A DNA stretch of 64,000 nt from contig NZ_NHPP01000019.1 of assembly GCF_002838835.1 (NCBI RefSeq), positions 24,830 through 88,829 of the forward strand, in the 5' to 3' direction. Position 1 is the first letter of the stretch, and each line of letters starts with the position of its first letter. This document shows, piece after piece, positions 1 to 7,934 of this stretch. The notes under the pieces are model-generated. The model did no database searches and was not told the origin of the DNA. It was given only the letters and a program-made list of their open reading frames with translations. This stretch comes from Siphonobacter sp. SORGH_AS_0500. GTDB taxonomy: Bacteria; Bacteroidota; Bacteroidia; Cytophagales; Spirosomataceae. The position numbers and the translations under genes were made by a program.

Positions 1-195
1 ACTGCCAATGATCTGATCTCCGAAGAGCCCAGAGGCTAGTTTCATTGCTCCTGAACGAATAATGGTATCAACCGGATTAACAGAAGAAGCCTCGTTCCGA
101 ATTAGAATTTGCCCTTCTTTGATGTCTGGGGTGGATGCTTCTCTGATAATAAACTGCTCCGCAGAGCCATAGGATTCTAACACAGCTGCTTTCAT
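1..195 (-). CDS. Zinc-type alcohol dehydrogenase / quinone oxidoreductase family protein, N-terminal part (cut by window edge)
   Basis: An open frame of 65 codons begins with ATG at 195 and runs off the left edge. The translation starts MKAAVLESYGSAEQF, continues with a segment EGQILIRNEASSVNPVDT and then RSGAM. This is the typical N-terminus of the MDR superfamily (GroES-like fold, NADPH:quinone reductase and crotonyl-CoA reductase relatives), where 'SSVNPVD' is the usual family signature. The cofactor domain is outside the window, so substrate and the presence of zinc cannot be judged. It diverges from the sigma-factor gene that follows, with about 190 bp between the two starts. Confidence 0.75.
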   Translation of the reverse strand, partial: MKAAVLESYGSAEQFIIREASTPDIKEGQILIRNEASSVNPVDTIIRSGAMKLASGLFGDQIIGS

Positions 196-386
196 AAGGT
201 TGGATATTAATTGGTTACTAAAAAATAGAAAGGACTCTCATGGAACCCTTCTATTACACCTATCTCCCCACACTAAAGCTGTTCCATCTGGACTTTAATA
301 GCGTTTTAATGTGGCTTTAAATTCACCTTAACTCAGTTGCGGGACTTTTGGGTCAGAAATCGCCACAGTCTTAACTCTGTAAAGCC

Positions 387-926
387 ATGCAAACGGTCAC
401 TTTCCAACCTGAGAATCGCTTTGGCACTTTTAATGCCATTGTCAAAGTATACGAACGTAAACTGAACTATCACATTCGCCGCTACGTACGCGATCCCGAA
501 GATGCCCGGGATGTGACTCAGGATGCTTTGTTAAAGATTTGGCAGGGGCTCCCTAATTTCAGAGGGGACTCTCAACTGTTTAGCTGGATGTATCGGATTG
601 CGACCCACGAAGCCCTGAATTTTCTTCGTAAACAAAAGCACCACGTAGGTACGCAGATGGATACGGAAGTTCTGGAAAATCGTCCCGTTTTCGCGGATGT
701 AGATACGACCTGGAACGGTGAAGAAGTAACCATCTGGCTTACGCAGGCCATTGAGCATTTACCCGAAAAACAGCGTCAGGTCTTTCGCTTACGCTATTTC
801 AAGGAGTTACCCTACGAAGAAATTGCTACGCAAACCGGAACGTCGGTAGGAGCTCTTAAAGCTAATTACCACTTAGCCGTACAGAAAGTAGAGAAGTATA
901 TTCTCGGTCGTCGCAATGATTTTTAA
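387..926 (+). CDS. RNA polymerase sigma factor, ECF subfamily (sigma-70 family)
   Basis: A 179-residue ECF sigma factor that would redirect RNA polymerase to a small regulon. Region 2 is visible around residues 25-85 (DPEDARDVTQDALLKIW, then FSWMYRIATHEALNFLRK), and region 4 around 120-170 (LPEKQRQVFRLRYFKELPYEEIA followed by a helix-turn-helix ending in GALKANYHLAVQKV). The length is normal for the group. No anti-sigma gene follows; the next gene is a DUF4136 protein on the same strand after about 135 bp. The family call is secure, while the regulon and inducing signal are unknown. Confidence 0.93.
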   Translation: MQTVTFQPENRFGTFNAIVKVYERKLNYHIRRYVRDPEDARDVTQDALLKIWQGLPNFRGDSQLFSWMYRIATHEALNFLRKQKHHVGTQMDTEVLENRPVFADVDTTWNGEEVTIWLTQAIEHLPEKQRQVFRLRYFKELPYEEIATQTGTSVGALKANYHLAVQKVEKYILGRRNDF

Positions 927-1062
927 TCCTGCTATAATCTTGATTTTATACGGATTTCAGGTCGCGTTTCTACGTTTATGATACTCAAACGAAGCGTAAA
1001 GAATCGGAAGATACCCGATGAAACGAAAGGGGTTTTGAGATTAACTTAAACGACGGATTGCC

Positions 1063-1629
1063 ATGAAAAAAATCCTGCTTCTGACAACGCTATTCCTGGG
1101 TCTGGTAACGCTCCATAGCTCCGCTCAGGTAACTATTGATAAAGATAATCAGGCCAATTTTAGCCAGTATCACACCTTTAATTGGGCCCCCGCTGACGTA
1201 CGTACGGGAGCAAATCCGGTCTACCACAGCGATCTGATTCTTCAGAATATCCAGAATAATCTGGCCGACGAATTAAACGCTCGGGGCATTTCCCAAAGTG
1301 ATGAGCCCGATTTACAAATCACCGTTCATACCTACACCGAAAATAAAACGCAACGGGTAATGAATGGCGGTTATGGCTACCCTTATTACGGTTTTGGCTG
1401 GGGCCGTGGATTTTTGTATAGTCCTTTCATGTATGGCTATGGTCCCAGCTACCAGAACTATCACTATACCGAAGGAACGCTGGTAATAGATATGATGGAT
1501 ACCCATACGCACCATCTGGTCTGGAGAGGCGTAGCTCAGGGAGCGTTAAATGGCCCTCGTGGACTGGAACGGGAAATTGCCAGAGGTATTCATAAAATGA
1601 TGAAACACTATCCTGCCGGATTGGCTTAG
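1063..1629 (+). CDS. DUF4136 domain-containing exported protein
   Basis: A 188-residue protein with a clear signal peptide (MKKILLLTTLFLGLVTLHSSAQ, cleavage probably after SSA). The mature part begins VTIDKDNQANFSQYHTFNW and matches the DUF4136 pattern: an N-terminal strand, a segment 'HSDLILQNIQNNLADELNARGI', a Gly/Tyr-rich stretch around residues 103-130, and a C-terminal 'GTLVIDMMDTHTHHLVWRG'. Members are periplasmic or lipid-anchored proteins of unknown function, common in Bacteroidota. The Gly/Tyr-rich insert is low-complexity but in frame. It is followed by a hairpin at 1653-1693, so it is probably monocistronic. Confidence 0.85.
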   Translation: MKKILLLTTLFLGLVTLHSSAQVTIDKDNQANFSQYHTFNWAPADVRTGANPVYHSDLILQNIQNNLADELNARGISQSDEPDLQITVHTYTENKTQRVMNGGYGYPYYGFGWGRGFLYSPFMYGYGPSYQNYHYTEGTLVIDMMDTHTHHLVWRGVAQGALNGPRGLEREIARGIHKMMKHYPAGLA

Positions 1630-1652
1630 GATCTGAAAATAAAAATGTTAGG

Positions 1653-1693
1653 TCGGTGCCTGATGCAGATTGCTTCTGCTCATCAGGCACCGA
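1653..1693 (+). terminator. Hairpin downstream of the DUF4136 gene
   Basis: Perfect 13-bp inverted repeat (TCGGTGCCTGATG / CATCAGGCACCGA) with a 15-nt loop, starting 24 bp after the DUF4136 stop. There is no strong T-run after it, so termination efficiency is uncertain. Its position argues against the most upstream in-frame start of the following response regulator. Confidence 0.55.
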
Positions 1694-1796
1694 TTCCTGC
1701 AGGAAAACCAACCGATTTTCAATATTAAAGTCGAAAGAGATGATGCTCTATCAAAATATTACTACTTTCCGGGAAGAAAATGTACCGACAACTCCT

Positions 1797-2477
1797 ATGA
1801 AAGTATTGATTGTAGAGGATGAACCTAAACTAGCCGCCTTTGTAAAGCGTGGACTGGAAGCGGAAGCATTTGACGCAAAAGTAGCCTATGACGGAATGAT
1901 TGGCCAGAAAATGGCTCTGAGTGAGTCTTTTGATGTGATAATTCTGGACGTTAATCTTCCCCATATTAATGGTTTTGATTTAGTAAAAAAGCTCCGGGCT
2001 GAAGGAGTTAATACACCCGTATTGATGCTGACGGCTTTAGGAGAGCTGGAGGATAAAGTAACCGGACTGGATTCAGGAGCGGATGATTACTTGGTAAAGC
2101 CTTTTGAATTCCGGGAGTTACTGGCTCGTCTACGGTCCTTATACCGCCGAAGCCAGTCGGGGCCGGTGAGTCAGCATATTTTACAGGTAGCCGATCTAGA
2201 GCTGGACCTGGAAGAAAAAGTAGCCCGCCGGGGTGGCCGTCGCATTGACCTGACTGCGAAAGAATTTAGCTTACTTGAATACCTTCTCAGAAATCGCGGA
2301 CGAGTCGTCTCTCGCGTAGATATCGCCGAAAAAGTCTGGGATTTACATTTTGACACCGGAACCAATACGATTGAAGTATACATTAACTTCCTCCGTAAAA
2401 AAGTAGATAAAGATTTCCCCAAAAAGCTCATTCACACCGTGATTGGGATGGGTTATGTTTTGCGGGAAGAAAACTGA
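1797..2477 (+). CDS. Two-component response regulator, OmpR/PhoB family
   Basis: A 226-residue regulator. The receiver domain (residues 1-115) carries the acidic pair E7/D8, phospho-acceptor D51 (IILDVNLP), T79 and K101 (YLVKPFEF). The C-terminal winged-helix domain is recognisable from 'IDLTAKEFSLLEYLLRN' and 'NTIEVYINFLRKKVDKDF'. The start is placed at MKVLIVEDE, because the frame is open further upstream but that stretch overlaps the hairpin after the previous gene and shows no conservation; ATG-ATG at 1740 is a weaker alternative. The sensor kinase follows in the same direction after about 170 bp with a small hairpin between, so the two form a cognate pair (CusR/CusS or RprY-like architecture), possibly with partly separate transcription. 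Confidence 0.93.
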   Translation: MKVLIVEDEPKLAAFVKRGLEAEAFDAKVAYDGMIGQKMALSESFDVIILDVNLPHINGFDLVKKLRAEGVNTPVLMLTALGELEDKVTGLDSGADDYLVKPFEFRELLARLRSLYRRSQSGPVSQHILQVADLELDLEEKVARRGGRRIDLTAKEFSLLEYLLRNRGRVVSRVDIAEKVWDLHFDTGTNTIEVYINFLRKKVDKDFPKKLIHTVIGMGYVLREEN

Positions 2478-2507
2478 GTGAGTTTCCTGTGACGATAAAA
2501 TAATAGC

Positions 2508-2535
2508 ATGGCTGGTGTTTTCGCCAGCCATTTTT
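2508..2535 (+). terminator. Rho-independent terminator-like hairpin after the response regulator
   Basis: 8-bp stem ATGGCTGG / CCAGCCAT with an 8-nt loop, followed directly by TTTTT. The stem sequence resembles the GGCTGGTG...CACCAGCC palindrome found in the dispersed repeats of this window, so a repeat module may serve here as a terminator. Confidence 0.6.
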
Positions 2536-2651
2536 GCTATAGATTAAAAAGGCGAAATCTATCCCTTGGAGGGAATGAATTACTTCATTTCCTTTGTTAA
2601 ACTGCGTGGCTTGGGCCTTTGTGGCGAACCAGAATATAACCTCGTACCTAG

Positions 2652-4037
2652 ATGCTTATACGTAATAAATTAATCCTGCTTTTTACGCTCCTGACGATGG
2701 GCGTACTAATTCTGTTTTCAACCTTTCTTTACTCAACGTTTTCCTTATACCGTCAGGTCATTTTCCGGACGCGGCTAACTGAAAAGGCCCAGACAGCAGC
2801 GAGCTTGTTAATCAATCGTCGGCACCAGTTTGATGACTTTTTCAATCAGCTCATGGAGAGTGATATGCTCACGATTGTTGACGAGCACATTATGATTTTT
2901 GATGATCGTGATACGCTGGTGTATACCAACCGTCGTGGAGAATCGTCGCCGAGTTTGATGAACTTTATTCATACTCTGAAAACAAACCAACCCACCTTTG
3001 CTCAACTGGGCGAAAATGAAGCCGTGGGCATGGCTCACCGGGATTCTTCGCAGACTTTTCGGGTCGTGGCGATGGGGTATGACCGGGTTGGGTTCACCCG
3101 GCTCATTATGCTGAAACAGTTAATGATCTGGGGAAATCTGGGAAGTATAATTTTGCTGGTAGCGGTGGGGTACTTTTTCGTAAAAAGAATGCTGAAACCT
3201 ATATCCAAAGCTATGGATGAGGTCGATACCATCACGGCCCAGCATTTGGACAAACGGCTGGACGAAGGAAACCGACGGGATGAAATAGCCCGATTGTCGA
3301 TGACTTTTAACGAGATGTTAAACCGTCTTCAAAAGTCTTTTGAAGCTCAGAGGAGTTTTGTGTCCCATGCCTCCCATGAGTTGCGAACACCGCTGACCAA
3401 TATGCTCGGTACGCTTCAAATCTCGCACGATTACGATCAGGATTCTGAAGAACTGAAAGCGTCGATTCGTTCGGCGATGGAGGAAATCCGGCAGTTAATT
3501 TCCTTAACGAACAGTCTGCTTTCGCTGGCCCGAACGGGCGAAGGGCTGGTTGGGCTGGAAACCATTTCGGTGGATGATTGTGTCACAAATGCTCTTGCAC
3601 ACATTCATAATAAATACCCCGATCGACAGATTCATTACGATTTTGGAATATTACCCGGGGATGACTCCGGGACATTTTTCGAAACCCAAGGGAATGGTTC
3701 TCTACTAACGACTTGTATTCTGAACGTGCTTGATAATGCCTGTAAGTATTCGGAAGGATCGGTAGAAATCGTATTAAGTCAGGAAGATATGATTTCGCTT
3801 TCGATAAAAGATCATGGCAACGGGATTAATCCCAGCGATTTACCCCATTTGATGGAGCCATTTTTCCGAAGTAATGAAGTTTCCAGCATAAACGGATTTG
3901 GCATTGGGCTGGCTGTTGTTCAGAAAATTATCGCTCTGCACGGGGGCACGATCCATTTTCAGTCGGAAGTAGGAAAGGGGACTAACGTAATGATTAAGCT
4001 ACCGGTATCGTTGTCGAAGAAACTCATTACCAGTTAA
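2652..4037 (+). CDS. Two-component sensor histidine kinase (HAMP, HisKA, HATPase)
   Basis: A 461-residue inner-membrane kinase. The first membrane segment is at residues 7-29, a periplasmic sensing region runs to about 150, and the second membrane segment is near 157-177. HAMP covers about 178-232 (LKPISKAMDEVD). The HisKA box is SHASHELRTPL with phospho-acceptor H242. The ATPase domain shows the N box (N358/N362 in NVLDNACK), the G1 box DHGNG (387-391) and the G2 box GFGIGLAVV (415-423). It pairs with the OmpR-type regulator just upstream. The overall form resembles the CusS/ArlS class, but the ligand cannot be deduced from sequence. The gene ends before a strong bidirectional hairpin. Confidence 0.93.
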   Translation: MLIRNKLILLFTLLTMGVLILFSTFLYSTFSLYRQVIFRTRLTEKAQTAASLLINRRHQFDDFFNQLMESDMLTIVDEHIMIFDDRDTLVYTNRRGESSPSLMNFIHTLKTNQPTFAQLGENEAVGMAHRDSSQTFRVVAMGYDRVGFTRLIMLKQLMIWGNLGSIILLVAVGYFFVKRMLKPISKAMDEVDTITAQHLDKRLDEGNRRDEIARLSMTFNEMLNRLQKSFEAQRSFVSHASHELRTPLTNMLGTLQISHDYDQDSEELKASIRSAMEEIRQLISLTNSLLSLARTGEGLVGLETISVDDCVTNALAHIHNKYPDRQIHYDFGILPGDDSGTFFETQGNGSLLTTCILNVLDNACKYSEGSVEIVLSQEDMISLSIKDHGNGINPSDLPHLMEPFFRSNEVSSINGFGIGLAVVQKIIALHGGTIHFQSEVGKGTNVMIKLPVSLSKKLITS

Positions 4038-4040
4038 TTC

Positions 4041-4082
4041 ATGAAAAAGCCTTCTCAAGTTATGCTGAGAAGGCTTTTTCAT
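4041..4082. terminator. Bidirectional terminator between convergent kinase and DinB-like genes
   Basis: Perfect 17-bp inverted repeat (ATGAAAAAGCCTTCTCA / TGAGAAGGCTTTTTCAT) with an 8-nt loop. A and T runs on the two sides allow termination in both directions. It begins 3 bp after the kinase stop and ends 1 bp before the stop of the opposing gene. Confidence 0.9.
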
Positions 4083-4083
4083 C

Positions 4084-4557
4084 TTATACTAACATCTTTT
4101 TCAAATGAGCCATCTGCCCGCTGTGATAGGCTTCGTGGTGAAGCATACCGTGTAAAAGCGTATAATAGTTATACCGTCGACCGGGAACCTGATCGTTCAG
4201 TTTATGGCTGCTAATTCGGCCCAGCGTTTCTACTAACTCTTCCTGCGTTTCCTGAAGATTATCTAAAATTTCCTGCCATTTGTCATCCGTTAATTCGTTA
4301 ATAACCGACCAGTCGGCTTCAGAATTCAGGATGATATCGAAGCTCACGGAATCCGTTAGCTTTTCCAGGACAAAAATTCGCCAGTTAGTTAAGTGAACGG
4401 CAAGTTCAGCGATATTATGAACTGTTGGGGAGGGACGAAAAACTGCCATTTCAGGCGTAATCCCCGTCAGAATTTCCTGTGTGCTGGGGCCATGCCAGGC
4501 TTCCCCGTCATAGATGGCGGTTAACAAAGAGGTGATCCGATCAACTTCTACTCTCAT
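4084..4557 (-). CDS. DinB family protein (DinB/YfiT-like four-helix bundle)
   Basis: A 157-residue protein with the DinB-superfamily layout: an N-terminal helix with 'GEAWHGPSTQEIL', a conserved 'HNIAELAVHLTNW' helix, and a C-terminal 'HGMLHHEAYHSGQMAHLKK'. Histidines in the second helix and in the HHEAYHSGQ motif form the usual divalent-metal site of the family. Members include thiol-dependent transferases and many uncharacterised enzymes; the reaction is unknown here. It converges on the sensor kinase through a shared terminator and appears monocistronic. Confidence 0.85.
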   Translation of the reverse strand: MRVEVDRITSLLTAIYDGEAWHGPSTQEILTGITPEMAVFRPSPTVHNIAELAVHLTNWRIFVLEKLTDSVSFDIILNSEADWSVINELTDDKWQEILDNLQETQEELVETLGRISSHKLNDQVPGRRYNYYTLLHGMLHHEAYHSGQMAHLKKMLV

Positions 4558-4849
4558 TATTAGGTATATGTTTGGAATAAATGCTAGAAAATAGGGTTAC
4601 TATTAAATTTTATGGAGGAAAATGCACTTCTTCCTGTAAAAGGTATTTTTTTTGAACTACTATCTTCCTTAGAATCAGTCGCAGCCGGATAGCTCTTCAT
4701 CAGTCAAATATAGGAGCTTGTGCGGTAAAAATTGGCAGGTTTAGGGCAGGAAAGGCCTTGAAAAGAATCAGGTGTTAATCACGGATGAAAAGAGTAGCAG
4801 AGGGAATGCAAAAATTACATCGGTGAGTCATTATAAAACTTCTAAATCA

Positions 4850-6070
4850 ATGCGTGAAAACGACCGACGGCGGTTTATCAAACAATCCGTTTTAGGAACT
4901 CTGGGGACCATTTTAAGTACAGAAGTAGTCTTTGCTATTCCAGAAGGATACAAGCCGCTTTTTTTTGACAATGATCGAGACGCCCTAAAGGGGAAAAGTG
5001 CAGAAATGGTGGTGCTGAACGACCGTCCCTGGAACGTAGAAGCTCCCGCTCATTTACTGGACGATGCCGTAACGCCTGCTGAGAAAATGTTCATTCGTAA
5101 CAACGGCATTGTGCCCGAAACGATTGACGTAAATGGCTGGACCTTAACAATCAATGGCGAGTCAGCAAAGAATAAAAAGGTATATACGCTGGAGGATCTG
5201 AAGAAAAAGTTCAAGCACTATACTTATCAACTGACGCTCGAATGCGGCGGAAATGGTCGGGCAGGTTACTTCCCGAGCACCGCCGGCAATCAATGGACGA
5301 ACGGCGGAATCAGTTGTGCGGAATGGACGGGTGTACGCCTGCGGGACATTCTTGAGGACGCAGGCATCAAGGATGATGCGGTGTACATCGGCTATTACGG
5401 AAAAGATATTCACCCCAGTCGCGAACCGGGCAAGGTGGTAATCTCGCGTGGTGTACCCCTTAAAAAAGCTCTTGAAGATGAATCGCTCATTGCCTGGGCG
5501 ATGAACGGAAAAGATATTCCGGTGGTGCACGGGTATCCGCTGCGATTGGTTATCGGAGGCTGGCCAGCTTCGGTTTCGGGCAAGTGGTTGCATACGATTT
5601 CGATTCGTAATAAAGTGCACGACGGGCCTAAAATGACGGGGAAAAGCTACAAAGTGCCTATCAACCCCGTTGAGCCAGGCGTTGATCCACCAGAAGATCA
5701 GTTTCGGATTATTGAGTCCATGCCCGTAAAATCACTCATTACCTATCCACAAACGGGAGCGATGCTGGATTTCGGGAAAACCCTGGCCTTACGAGGCCAC
5801 GCCTGGGCGGGAGACCTGGAAGTGAAACAGTTGGAAATTTCTATTGACTTTGGAGCTACCTGGCAAAAAGCAAAACTACAGGCTCCTAAGAATCGGCTGG
5901 CCTGGCAACACTGGACGGTAGAGGTACAATTTCCGAAAAAAGGTTATTACGAAGTTTGGGCTAAAGCCACGGATTCGAAGGGTGTAAGTCAACCCATGGT
6001 AATGCCCCAGTGGAATCCTGAAGGATACATTAATAACTCCTGCCATCGGATTGCGATAAAGGTAGTCTGA
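4850..6070 (+). CDS. Sulfite oxidase-like molybdopterin-dependent oxidoreductase, Tat-exported
   Basis: A 406-residue enzyme of the sulfite oxidase family. The chosen ATG gives an N-terminus with a twin-arginine-type motif (NDRRRFIKQSVLGTLGT), as expected for a periplasmic molybdoenzyme; an upstream non-ATG start would add 26 unconserved residues. The Mo-cofactor domain holds the ligand cysteine near residue 132 (LECGGNGRAGY), and the C-terminal dimerisation domain of SorA/SUOX type starts near residue 300 (MPVKSLITYP). The next gene encodes a small exported cytochrome c, the natural electron acceptor in SorAB-type sulfite dehydrogenases. Sulfite as substrate is an inference from the family and this pairing. 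Confidence 0.88.
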   Translation: MRENDRRRFIKQSVLGTLGTILSTEVVFAIPEGYKPLFFDNDRDALKGKSAEMVVLNDRPWNVEAPAHLLDDAVTPAEKMFIRNNGIVPETIDVNGWTLTINGESAKNKKVYTLEDLKKKFKHYTYQLTLECGGNGRAGYFPSTAGNQWTNGGISCAEWTGVRLRDILEDAGIKDDAVYIGYYGKDIHPSREPGKVVISRGVPLKKALEDESLIAWAMNGKDIPVVHGYPLRLVIGGWPASVSGKWLHTISIRNKVHDGPKMTGKSYKVPINPVEPGVDPPEDQFRIIESMPVKSLITYPQTGAMLDFGKTLALRGHAWAGDLEVKQLEISIDFGATWQKAKLQAPKNRLAWQHWTVEVQFPKKGYYEVWAKATDSKGVSQPMVMPQWNPEGYINNSCHRIAIKVV

Positions 6071-6159
6071 GGCTAGAGACGTGATGAATCGCGTCTGGGT
6101 AAAAGGCAATTTTGTACTAATACTGATTGGTGGAGGATCGGTAGACAGAAATCTATTTT

Positions 6160-6555
6160 ATGAAATACCTATTCATGTTATCGGCCTTCCTGCTGCTGGG
6201 AAGTGTGGCCTGGACTTCGCAGTCCGGTAATAAGCCTACGACCATAACCAGGCAAGCCTGGGCCGATTCTGTAAAGAAAGACCCGGAAACGGGATTGGCT
6301 GTAGATACCAATTTGCCTTTGATCAAGGCTCATTGCACGGCTTGTCATTCCAGTAAGTTAATTACGCAAAATCATTTTACCCGAACGGGTTGGGTCGATA
6401 AAATTCGATGGATGCAGAAGTACCACAAACTCTGGGACTTAGGCCCATCCGAAGTGGCGGTACTGGATTACTTGGAAAAGTATTACGGACCCTCGAAACA
6501 AACCTTCGACGGACGTAGAAAACCACTGGAGAAACCAAGCTGGTACAAGCTTTAG
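6160..6555 (+). CDS. Small exported monoheme cytochrome c (putative partner subunit of the upstream molybdoenzyme)
   Basis: A 131-residue protein with a signal peptide (MKYLFMLSAFLLLGSVAWTS) and one heme-attachment motif CTACH at residues 59-63. A downstream Met (near residue 85, IRWMQK) could be the second axial ligand. It starts about 90 bp after the sulfite-oxidase-like gene on the same strand, matching the SorA/SorB arrangement in which the cytochrome takes electrons from the Mo centre. The leader between the genes contains a half-copy of the 98-bp repeat family (GAGACG...GCGTCTGGGTAA). The partner role is an inference from linkage. Confidence 0.82.
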   Translation: MKYLFMLSAFLLLGSVAWTSQSGNKPTTITRQAWADSVKKDPETGLAVDTNLPLIKAHCTACHSSKLITQNHFTRTGWVDKIRWMQKYHKLWDLGPSEVAVLDYLEKYYGPSKQTFDGRRKPLEKPSWYKL

Positions 6556-6563
6556 AGTTTTGA

Positions 6564-6857
6564 GCGGCCGCCGCTGCGGTTTTGAGTTTTGAGTTTTGAG
6601 TTTTGAGTTTTGAGTTTTGAGTTTTGAGTTTTGAGTTTTGAGTTTTCAGTTTTCAGTTTTCAGTTTTCAGTTTTCAGTTTTCAGTTGGAAAGAGAAACCC
6701 GTAAAGGTAGGCAAGACGTTTGGAAATGGCAGGTATAACCCCAGCGGGGTTCAACACCAATAGCCCCGGATGATAATCCGGGTTTTTTCTTTGGCTGGTG
6801 TCTTCACCAGCAATTAATAGGAAGCCTAGTGGTTGGTGAGGACACCAACCATGGTGG
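6564..6857 (+). repeat. Composite intergenic element, copy 1 (15-mer, heptamer array, four hairpins)
   Basis: It begins with CGGCCGCCGCTGCGG, followed by the heptamer array, a spacer containing GTAAAGGTAGG and GTTTGGAAATGG, then four palindromes in order: ACCCC-AGC-GGGGT, CCCGG-ATGATAAT-CCGGG, GGCTGGTG-TCTT-CACCAGC, and TGGTTGGTG-AGGA-CACCAACCA, ending CATGGTGG. The same order recurs at about 22.5 and 32.1 kb. It has no coding capacity of its own and resembles a REP/BIME or MITE-type non-autonomous repeat. Confidence 0.8.
6580..6684 (+). repeat. Heptanucleotide tandem array (9 x TTTTGAG then 6 x TTTTCAG)
   Basis: Fifteen perfect 7-bp units with no interruption. The first nine read TTTTGAG and the last six TTTTCAG, an abrupt single-base switch at 6643. 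One further TTTTGAG unit lies on the other side of the 15-mer at 6558-6564, as if the 15-mer were inserted into an array. Such arrays are prone to copy-number slippage. Confidence 0.95.
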
Positions 6858-7033
6858 AAATCGTATCTCCCTAGGCATGTTGCAGTTTTGGAATTACGTA
6901 CTCGCCCCCCGGGTTGTCACCCGGGGCTATTCATATTAAACCCCTCTGGGGATGTTGTTTTCTCCGGCCATAGCGGATAATAATAGGAACGTCAGCGTCT
7001 GGAAGTATCAGATAGTAGACAAGGGTTTCATAA

Positions 7034-7131
7034 GTAGAGACGCGACTTCATCGCGTCTGGGTAAGAGGCGGTTTTAACACTAGTCCGTTATTTTCATCTC
7101 CCGGCCAGACGCAATGAAGTCGCGTCTCTAC
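7034..7131. repeat. 98-bp inverted-ended intergenic element, copy 1
   Basis: Terminal inverted repeats of about 27 bp begin GTAGAGACGCGACTTCAT and end ATGAAGTCGCGTCTCTAC; each end is itself a hairpin (AGACGCGA / TCGCGTCT). After the left end comes GGGTAAGAGGCGGTTTT, and before the right end ATCTCCCGGCC. Complete copies with the same length and ends occur at 12416 and 22985. No target-site duplication is evident. Confidence 0.85.
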
Positions 7132-7376
7132 TTGCAGGATCGCCTGCCCTTTAGGGTTGTAATCAGAAGTATCCGACACCTAAATATTGGAATAAAAGAT
7201 CATAAAGAGTGCCGAAAATACCTGCCCAGAAGCTAGCGAACTTCATTCTCAAGGATATTGTCGAAGAAAGTGAGGGCAAACCAACAGATAGATGAGCTTC
7301 TAAGAACACTAAAAAAGGTCTCTTAGGCGGCTAGTGAAACATGAACGTTCACTCAAAACCCAAAACAACGAAATAC

Positions 7377-7922
7377 TCACTTCTTCGTAAGGGTAAACTG
7401 ATTTTTCACGTCTATAACTTCGGCGATCTTTGCAAAGACCAGCTTGGGAACTTCGATCTTATGATCAACTAATGCGACTTGAAAATCAGATTGAAGGGTA
7501 ATCTTATCGCCCTGAACGGTCAACTTTCCATTTAACGTTCGCTCTTTTTTTACGCCGTGCAAGTCAAAAGTCCCTACCGCCGACACGTCGTAAGTTCCCG
7601 GTTTATTAAGGTCAGGTATGGGTTGAATCTTTCCCCGAAACATCGCGTATGGATACTTTTCCGACTCCACGTAGTTTTCATTGAAGTGTTCCTGCATCAA
7701 TTTATTGGGGAAATTAAAATCCGTCATAGTCATTCGTACGACGATCTCTCCCGTTTGCGTATTCAGCACCGATCCTACTTTTTTATTAACAGCCGATATA
7801 TTTTCCATCGGCGTTTTTGAGAAAAAACTCGTTTCTCCGGTCTGAGTAATAAAGAGCTGAGCCTGAGCTGATCCTGCTGCCAAAATCAGCAAGGTTAGTA
7901 TTCTGAAAATGGAGTTGGACAT
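7377..7922 (-). CDS. YceI family protein (exported lipocalin-like)
   Basis: A 181-residue protein with a signal peptide (MSNSIFRILTLLILAAGSAQA). ATG at 7922 is preferred over a TTG three codons upstream. The mature part fits the YceI fold: 'ETSFFSKTPMENISAVNKKV', 'MQEHFNENYVESEKYPYAMFRG' and 'GTFDLHGVKKERTLNGKL', where the 'F..HGV...R.L.G' signature is typical. YceI proteins are periplasmic beta-barrels that bind polyisoprenoids or quinones; the ligand here is unknown. It is the last gene of a three-gene operon (Rieske, DUF5777, YceI) with only a dozen bases to the preceding gene. Confidence 0.9.
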   Translation of the reverse strand: MSNSIFRILTLLILAAGSAQAQLFITQTGETSFFSKTPMENISAVNKKVGSVLNTQTGEIVVRMTMTDFNFPNKLMQEHFNENYVESEKYPYAMFRGKIQPIPDLNKPGTYDVSAVGTFDLHGVKKERTLNGKLTVQGDKITLQSDFQVALVDHKIEVPKLVFAKIAEVIDVKNQFTLTKK

Positions 7923-7934
7923 AAAAATCAAAGG

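Larger units (their letters stand above)
6556..7376. other. 820-bp intergenic region made of repeats
   Basis: I find no gene here. In order it holds a GC-rich 15-mer, a 15-unit heptamer array, the four-hairpin composite, an inverted copy of two of those hairpins at about 6901-6960 (ACCCGGGGCTATTC then AACCCCTCTGGGG), a complete 98-bp inverted-ended element, and about 240 bp without recognisable structure before the YceI gene. Confidence 0.85.

Noticed and set aside
5162..5620. 152-codon minus-strand frame in the sulfite-oxidase-like gene
   Set aside because: Antisense shadow of a clear family member.
6580..6684. Possible CRISPR array
   Set aside because: Units are 7 bp and contiguous with no spacers; no cas genes are nearby.
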